A stretch of DNA of 17,682 nucleotides, from NCBI GenBank assembly GCA_016206515.1, contig JACQRN010000220.1, positions 1-17,682 of the forward strand, read 5' to 3'. Under the pieces are notes generated by a model. The model was not told where the DNA came from and made no database searches. It saw only the letters and a list, made by a program, of their open reading frames with translations. Made by a program: the position numbers and the translations under genes. Shown piece by piece: positions 14,679 through 17,682 of this stretch; the stretch's first letter is position 1; each line of letters starts with the position of its first letter. This DNA comes from Planctomycetota bacterium. Lineage in GTDB: Bacteria; Planctomycetota; SBBH01; JACQRN01.

Positions 14679-14996
14679 GTGGCGGGAACGATCAAGGACA
14701 GGTTCAAACAGATCCAGGCCAACCGGCTCTCGAAGCAGAAGGGGATCACGTTCGAGGAGGCTTGGCGGGAACTGTTCGAACCCCACAAGACCGAGAAGAA
14801 GGAGAAGGGGGCCACGAATACCGACGTAATCAAGACGCTGACGCAGGCGCTGGACCGGATGAGCCGCGCCATGGCGGTCCCTCCGCCCGGGGCGAGCGCG
14901 GAGAGCGCGGCACCGCCCCCTCCGCCGGAGGAAAAGCGGGTATCGTTTGACAACCTCGACGACATTGTCGACGGCTTGAGCAAGGGGGAACTGTGA
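14679..14996 (+). CDS. Small helical protein upstream of the actin-like gene
   Basis: A 105-residue product starting at GTG 14679. The N-terminal 60 residues are charged and helical (AGTIKDRFKQIQANRLSKQKG, FEEAWRELFEPHKTEKKEKG, TDVIKTLTQALDRMSRAM); then comes a Pro-rich linker (PPPGASAES...PPPPPEE) and a short acidic C-terminal helix (SFDNLDDIVDGLSKGEL). This layout of a helical head and a short linear tail motif is common in adaptor proteins. I do not recognise a family. The gene ends ten bases before the actin-like ATG, within the same operon, so it may be a partner or regulator of the filament. That role is inferred from position only. Confidence 0.65.
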   Translation: MAGTIKDRFKQIQANRLSKQKGITFEEAWRELFEPHKTEKKEKGATNTDVIKTLTQALDRMSRAMAVPPPGASAESAAPPPPPEEKRVSFDNLDDIVDGLSKGEL

Positions 14997-15006
14997 AGGA
15001 GGAACG

Positions 15007-16065
15007 ATGAGCGGGAAGGCGACCCTGGGCGGACTCGACCTCGGAACGAACACCAGCGTCCTGCAGATGAACGGGCCGAAGGACGGGGCGAACGGCCCGT
15101 GCGTGATCCACCGGACCGTCGTGGGGTACGCCAAGGACGGGATCCTGCCCGGCGTGCTTCCCGACGGCCGGGCCACCTTCTACGGCGAGGAGGCGATCGC
15201 CAATCGCCTCTACCTGGACCTGGCCTGGCCGGTCGTCGACGGATTCGTGAAGGAGATCGACGCGACCCGCGACTTCCTCAAGTTCCTCCGCTCCGGCGTC
15301 CCCACCGACGGGGAGTTCCGCTGCGTGATCGGCTGCCCGGCGAAATCCTCCCTCGACGAGCAGACGGTCATCCGCAGGGCGGCCGCCGGCGTCTTCGACA
15401 AGGTGTTCGTCGCGCCGGAGCCGTTCCTCTCGGCGCTCGGGGCACGCGACGAGGCGCGGGTCGGCAAACCCGGCTACATCGATCCGGTGAAGAACTCCCT
15501 GTTCATCGACATCGGCGCCGGGACCTCGGACCTGTGCATCATCCAGGGGTACTACCCGCGCAAGGAGGACCAGATCCGCCTGACCGACGCCGGCAACCGG
15601 CTGGACGAGGTACTGATCGACGCGGCGCGCCGCACCTACCCCGACGTCCGCCTGTCGCCCCACTCGGTTACGAGCATCAAGGAGGCGAACTCGTTCGTCG
15701 GGACCCCCCCTGGACCGGTCAAGGTCGACGTCATGGTCATGGGGAAGGCCCGGACGGTCGACCTGTCCGACGCGATGCGACAGGCGTGCGAGACGCTCAT
15801 CAACCGGATCATCGACGCCGCCGCGTCCCTCATCGAGCAGAGCAACCCCGAGGGGGTCGAGGAGATGCTCCAGAACATCATCGTGACCGGTGGCGGCAGC
15901 CAGATCCGCCAGCTCGGACCGTACATCGCCGCGCGCCTGGGACAGAAGGGGTTCGGCTCGGTGAAGGTGCACTGCGTGCAGGACTACAAGGCGCTGGTGG
16001 CGGCCGGCGCGGTGAAAATGGCCCCGCGGGTGAAGGAAGAGAACTGGCAGATCCCGCTGACGTAG
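15007..16065 (+). CDS. MamK-like bacterial actin
   Basis: The 352-residue protein has the actin-fold ATPase motifs: phosphate-1 at GGLDLGTNTSVL (residues 8-19), a catalytic-acid region VAPEPF (Glu138), phosphate-2 at FIDIGAGTSDLCII (166-179) and the adenosine motif IIVTGGGSQI (291-300). Between them HRTVVGYAKDGI, YLDLAWPVVDGFVKE, EDQIRLTDAGNRLDEVLID and VTSIKEANSFVG resemble the magnetosome filament protein MamK and its relatives more than MreB or ParM. Such proteins polymerise with ATP into cytoplasmic filaments that position organelles or other cargo. No magnetosome gene is visible here, so the cargo is unknown. GGAGGA just before ATG 15007 supports the start. The STAS gene follows 53 bases later. 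Confidence 0.85.
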   Translation: MSGKATLGGLDLGTNTSVLQMNGPKDGANGPCVIHRTVVGYAKDGILPGVLPDGRATFYGEEAIANRLYLDLAWPVVDGFVKEIDATRDFLKFLRSGVPTDGEFRCVIGCPAKSSLDEQTVIRRAAAGVFDKVFVAPEPFLSALGARDEARVGKPGYIDPVKNSLFIDIGAGTSDLCIIQGYYPRKEDQIRLTDAGNRLDEVLIDAARRTYPDVRLSPHSVTSIKEANSFVGTPPGPVKVDVMVMGKARTVDLSDAMRQACETLINRIIDAAASLIEQSNPEGVEEMLQNIIVTGGGSQIRQLGPYIAARLGQKGFGSVKVHCVQDYKALVAAGAVKMAPRVKEENWQIPLT

Positions 16066-16118
16066 GGGCGAGGCGGGCGGCGGAAGCGCACGGCGGAAGA
16101 TCGAGGGGAGGGGGACGC

Positions 16119-16460
16119 ATGAAACTGGACATTGTCGAGCACGCGAACGGGGCCCTGATCGTGCGCCTCCTGGGGGAGCTCGACCGCCTCTCGGGCCCGA
16201 TGTTCCAACAAATGATGCAGGCCGCGATCGGGCCGAAGCGCCGCCGCGTGGTCGTGAACCTCAAGGGGATCGACTGCCTGGACAGCTACAACATCGCGAT
16301 CCTCATGTCGCTGCGCCGCGCGATCGAGGTGCAGGGCGCCTCGACGATCTTCGTCTCCGACATCGCGGCGATCCGGCACCTGCTCAAGATAGCCGGACTC
16401 CAGGACGACTTGGCGCTCGCCGCCTCCGAGGAGGAGGCGCTCGCGCGGCAAGCGAAGTAG
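16119..16460 (+). CDS. STAS-domain protein (anti-sigma-factor-antagonist type)
   Basis: The 113-residue product is a single STAS domain: GALIVRLLGELDRLSGPMFQQ, VVVNLKGIDCLDSYNIAILM, and GASTIFVSDIAAIRHLLKIAGL. The LDSYNIA segment is the position of the phosphorylatable Ser in SpoIIAA-type proteins (usually DSSGL); the Asp-Ser pair is kept but the glycine is not. STAS proteins switch partners according to phosphorylation by an HPK-type kinase; none is in the window. ATG 16119 follows GGAGGGGG. Its place directly after the MamK-like gene suggests a switch acting on the filament or on the genes that serve it. Confidence 0.85.
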   Translation: MKLDIVEHANGALIVRLLGELDRLSGPMFQQMMQAAIGPKRRRVVVNLKGIDCLDSYNIAILMSLRRAIEVQGASTIFVSDIAAIRHLLKIAGLQDDLALAASEEEALARQAK

Positions 16461-16472
16461 GGGACCGCCCTC

Positions 16473-16569
16473 GTCATCCCGAGGAGCCTTCCATCCGCGT
16501 ACCTGCGACGAGGGACCCATGTTCGGCCCTCGAGATCGAACAGGGATCCTTCGCTTCGCTCAGGATGAC
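16473..16569. repeat. Second copy of the CGAGGAGCC inverted-repeat family
   Basis: GTCATCC at 16473-16479 pairs with GGATGAC at 16563-16569, and the arms extend with one mismatch (CCGAG against CTCAGG). The left half matches one half of the element at 415-533: GTC-TCCCGAGGAGCC, then exactly 17 bases, then CGACGAGGGACCC and TGTTCG. The right half has the variant ending in AGCGAAGCGAAGGATCCCTGTTCG when read on the minus strand. Confidence 0.7.
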
Positions 16570-16595
16570 GCGCGCTTCCTGAAGGAGGCGCGCGT
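16568..16595 (-). terminator. Hairpin at the stop codon of the HMA selenoprotein gene
   Basis: ACGCGCGC (16568-16575) pairs with GCGCGCGT (16588-16595), and the stem continues through a T-G pair and TCC/GGA to a TGAA loop. It begins at the HMA stop codon on the minus strand. No T run follows. Confidence 0.5.
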
Positions 16596-16978
16596 CACCG
16601 CGGCGTGTAGCGGAACCGCCCGCCCGCGGCGTTCAGCTGCTCGGCGAGCGACGCGGCCGTGACGCCGTCCCCCTGGACGGTCGCAACGACCTCCCGCGCA
16701 CCGAAGTTGACCTTGGCACTCGTGACCCCCGGAAGCGCGCGCACGGCGGCTTCGACACCCGGCTCTCAACCCATGGGTCAGGTCATCCCCTCGACGGCGA
16801 GCGTGACCGTGCGCTGTGCGCCGGGCGTCTCGGTCGCGCCCACCCCGGGGCTGCCGTCGTCATACAGCGTCGATGGCGAGTTGCCCCCGTTGCTCCGACC
16901 CCCGAGAAGGAACCACCCCGCCAGACCCGCCGCAGCCAGGACCGCGACCACCACAACCGTCGTCGAGGACTCTTTCAT
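16595..16978 (-). CDS. Membrane-anchored HMA-domain selenoprotein with two in-frame UGA (Sec67, Sec71)
   Basis: Read through two TGA codons, the frame gives 127 residues: a membrane anchor at about 7-26 (TTVVVVAVLAAAGLAGWFLL), a Gly/Ser/Pro linker, then an HMA domain from about 57 to the TGA stop at 16597-16595. The domain reads TVTLAVEGMT-U-PMG-U-EPGVEAAV, then RALPGVTSAKVNFGAREVV, VTAASLAEQLNAAG. In HMA proteins the GMT motif is followed by the two metal-binding cysteines; here both places are TGA (16780-16778 and 16768-16766). The sequence on both sides stays in frame and family-like, and a SECIS-like hairpin follows. A tRNA-Sec gene starts 100 bases away on the other strand. GGAGGG precedes ATG 16978. 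The alternative, a pseudogene with two stops precisely at the cysteines, is less likely. Probable role: binding of Cu, Hg or another soft metal, or redox, outside the inner membrane. Confidence 0.85.
16732..16753 (-). promoter_or_regulatory. SECIS-like hairpin downstream of the two UGA codons
   Basis: On the minus strand, 12 bases after the second UGA, GAAGC-CGC pairs with GCG-(C)-GCUUC: eight base pairs with one bulged C and a five-base loop CGUGC (16745-16741). Bacterial SECIS elements are short stem-loops close after the UGA with a G among the first loop bases, recognised by SelB; this fits both. The loop starts 20 bases after the second UGA and 32 after the first, so one hairpin could serve both. 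Confidence 0.6.
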
Positions 16979-16999
16979 GGCTTGCCCTCCGTTCGATTC

Positions 17000-17005
17000 A
17001 TTCTA
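17000..17005 (-). promoter_or_regulatory. -10-like box for the HMA selenoprotein gene
   Basis: TAGAAT on the minus strand (17005-17000) lies about 20 bases before the ATG, with a small hairpin CGGAC-GGC-GTCCG (17007-17019) just upstream. No convincing -35 box is seen. I see no clear promoter for selC in the same gap. Confidence 0.3.
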
Positions 17006-17078
17006 TCGGACGGCGTCCGGAAAACTGCAGGATTCCTCCCCTCCTATCCCGTTCAATACGCGCAGGAGGCTAGCCCGC

Positions 17079-17176
17079 GGGAGCGCGCAGGCTGCTGGTG
17101 CACCTCCTGGTCTTCAAAACCAGTGTAGCCCCGCACAACGGGGCTGGATGGGTTCGATTCCCATGCGCTCCCGCCA
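17079..17176 (+). tRNA. selC: tRNA-Sec (anticodon UCA)
   Basis: The 98-base gene folds as a selenocysteine tRNA. The acceptor stem has 8 bp (GGGAGCGC with GCGCTCCC, then G and an encoded CCA). The D arm has 6 bp with one bulge and a TGGT loop. The anticodon arm is CTGGT-CTTCAAA-ACCAG with TCA at 17114-17116. A long variable arm (TAGCCCCG...CGGGGCT) and a T arm ATGGG-TTCGATT-CCCAT complete it, giving the bacterial 8+5 acceptor/T stack. It reads UGA for selenocysteine with SelA, SelB and SelD, none of which is in the window. It is divergent from the two-UGA gene. Confidence 0.96.
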
Positions 17177-17178
17177 TA
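17155..17178 (+). repeat. selC 3' end, left copy of a 24-bp direct repeat (attachment-site-like)
   Basis: The last 22 bases of tRNA-Sec plus TA recur exactly at 17342-17365. Duplicated tRNA 3' ends are the classic mark of site-specific integration, and selC is a known target in enterobacteria. Confidence 0.7.
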
Positions 17179-17207
17179 GGCTTTGTTTTGGCAGACGGCT
17201 CGCCGTA

Positions 17208-17225
17208 GGGAATCGAACCCATCCA
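17208..17225 (-). repeat. Inverted 18-base copy of the selC T-arm region
   Basis: This stretch is the exact reverse complement of 17145-17162 in tRNA-Sec. No complete tRNA can be folded around it on the minus strand, so it is a fragment. Confidence 0.65.
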
Positions 17226-17234
17226 GGGGGGCCC

Positions 17235-17265
17235 GGGGGGTGCGGATGTCTCTGCCGCACCCCCC
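17235..17265. repeat. 11-bp perfect hairpin downstream of selC
   Basis: GGGGGGTGCGG (17235-17245) pairs with CCGCACCCCCC (17255-17265) around a nine-base loop. It lies inside the interval between the two selC 3' copies and may end selC transcription. A second hairpin, GCGCCGC-GAA-GCGGCGC, lies at 17316-17332. The interval 17179-17341 holds no gene that I credit. Confidence 0.5.
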
Positions 17266-17341
17266 GATCCAAATAAAGACCGGCGCAACCGGGTGACGCC
17301 GCAGGCGGCACCCCCGCGCCGCGAAGCGGCGCTTGCGCAGG

Positions 17342-17365
17342 CGATTCCCATGCGCTCCCGCCATA
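17342..17365 (+). repeat. selC 3' end, right copy of the 24-bp direct repeat
   Basis: Exact repeat of 17155-17178, including the encoded CCA and the following TA. The sequence before it (AGGCGATT...) departs from the tRNA, so only the 3' portion is copied. Confidence 0.7.
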
Positions 17366-17418
17366 TCCGGGCCGTGGCACGCCCGGGGCCATCCGTGGCC
17401 CTCGACCACTTTCTGGCG

Positions 17419-17682
17419 TTACCCGGGGCGGGCATCCGTGCCCGCCCGTCGCCCGCGCCAGCGGACCGCTTTGCGCTCCGCAATCTTGGCGCGGGCGACC
17501 CCCGGCCGAGCCAAAAGCCACAACCCCGCCAGGAGCGCCCCGCCCGCGGCGAGCTGCGCGGGGGTCATCCTCTCCCCCCAGAGCGCCCAGGACATCGCGG
17601 AGGCGAGGATCGGCATGAGACACCCCATCGGGGCGACCACCGAGACCGGGAGGCGCGACAGGACGTCGAGCCACATCAGCGC
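17419..17682 (-). CDS. EamA/DMT-type transporter, C-terminal part (5' end outside the window)
   Basis: The frame is open to the right edge of the window, so only the last 87 residues are seen. LPVSVVAPMGCLMPILASAM, WALWGERMTPAQLAAGGALL and AGLWLLARPG are two membrane helices joined by the W..GER.T..Q..GG motif typical of the end of an EamA repeat (drug/metabolite transporter superfamily). The tail after the last helix is basic. Substrate cannot be inferred. Its stop is followed on the minus strand by the hairpin-rich region downstream of selC. Confidence 0.75.
   Translation of the reverse strand, partial: ALMWLDVLSRLPVSVVAPMGCLMPILASAMSWALWGERMTPAQLAAGGALLAGLWLLARPGVARAKIAERKAVRWRGRRAGTDARPG
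17426..17447. repeat. GGGCGGGCA-TCCG-TGCCCGCCC hairpin
   Basis: A perfect 9-bp stem with loop TCCG overlaps the end of the transporter gene. A shorter relative, GGGCCA-TCCG-TGGCCC, lies at 17386-17401. Both resemble stem 3 of the palindromic element (GGCCA-TCCC-TGGCC). Confidence 0.5.

Noticed and set aside
16778..16978. A 66-residue membrane peptide ending at TGA 16780-16778 as a complete gene
   Set aside because: The HMA domain would be cut just after GMT; the family sequence continues in the same frame past this TGA and a second one to a later stop, so selenocysteine readthrough explains it better.
17200..17290. A second tRNA on the minus strand downstream of selC
   Set aside because: Only a T-arm-like stretch is present; the T stem is mispaired and no acceptor, D or anticodon arm can be folded upstream.
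17070..17483. Minus-strand open frames across selC
   Set aside because: They are translations of the tRNA complement (for example GNRTHPAP), a common annotation artefact.

Overview
The window is GC-rich, densely packed DNA from a Gram-negative, flagellated bacterium that decodes UGA as selenocysteine. KdsA and KdsC point to a Kdo-containing outer membrane, an OmpA/Pal-type lipoprotein to an outer envelope, a flagellin gene to motility, and a tRNA-Sec to selenoprotein synthesis. I cannot place it in a phylum from sequence alone; a deep-branching or uncultivated high-GC lineage (deltaproteobacterial, acidobacterial or similar) would fit.

Layout. 1-409: tail of a CBS-pair protein. 415-533: a small inverted-repeat element. 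604-2345: two tandem secreted paralogs of unknown function. 2379-3479: a membrane-anchored excisionase-type HTH protein. 3610-4604: an OmpA/MotB-like lipoprotein and a small unknown protein. 4737-6571 (minus): a MerR-type regulator whose stop overlaps the start of flagellin. 6795-8320 (minus): a trypsin-like protease and a hotdog thioesterase. 8414-13236 (plus): a tightly overlapping run of topA, a helical repeat protein, a Nudix hydrolase and a polytopic membrane protein. 13171-14579 (minus): kdsC-kdsA. 14679-16460 (plus): a small helical protein, a MamK-like bacterial actin and a STAS-domain protein. 16595-17176: a divergent pair made of an HMA-domain gene with two in-frame UGA codons and selC. 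17419-17682 (minus): the end of an EamA-type transporter.

Three things stand out. First, an HMA (heavy-metal-associated) domain protein has UGA at both positions of its metal-binding cysteine pair. A SECIS-like hairpin lies just downstream, and the tRNA-Sec gene starts 100 bp away on the other strand. This looks like a double-selenocysteine metal-binding protein encoded beside its own decoding tRNA. Second, a palindromic repeat of about 105 bp sits inside two unrelated coding genes, always in frame, with compensatory changes in one stem. It resembles in behaviour the protein-inserted palindromic elements of Rickettsia. Third, a MamK-like actin filament gene with a STAS protein and a small helical partner forms a compact possible cytoskeletal module, with no other magnetosome gene in view.

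Several genes (kdsC, topA and the gene at 14679) have -10-like boxes only 8-11 nt before the start codon, suggesting leaderless mRNAs. The selC 3' end is duplicated 187 bp downstream, the usual trace of integration at a tRNA gene.
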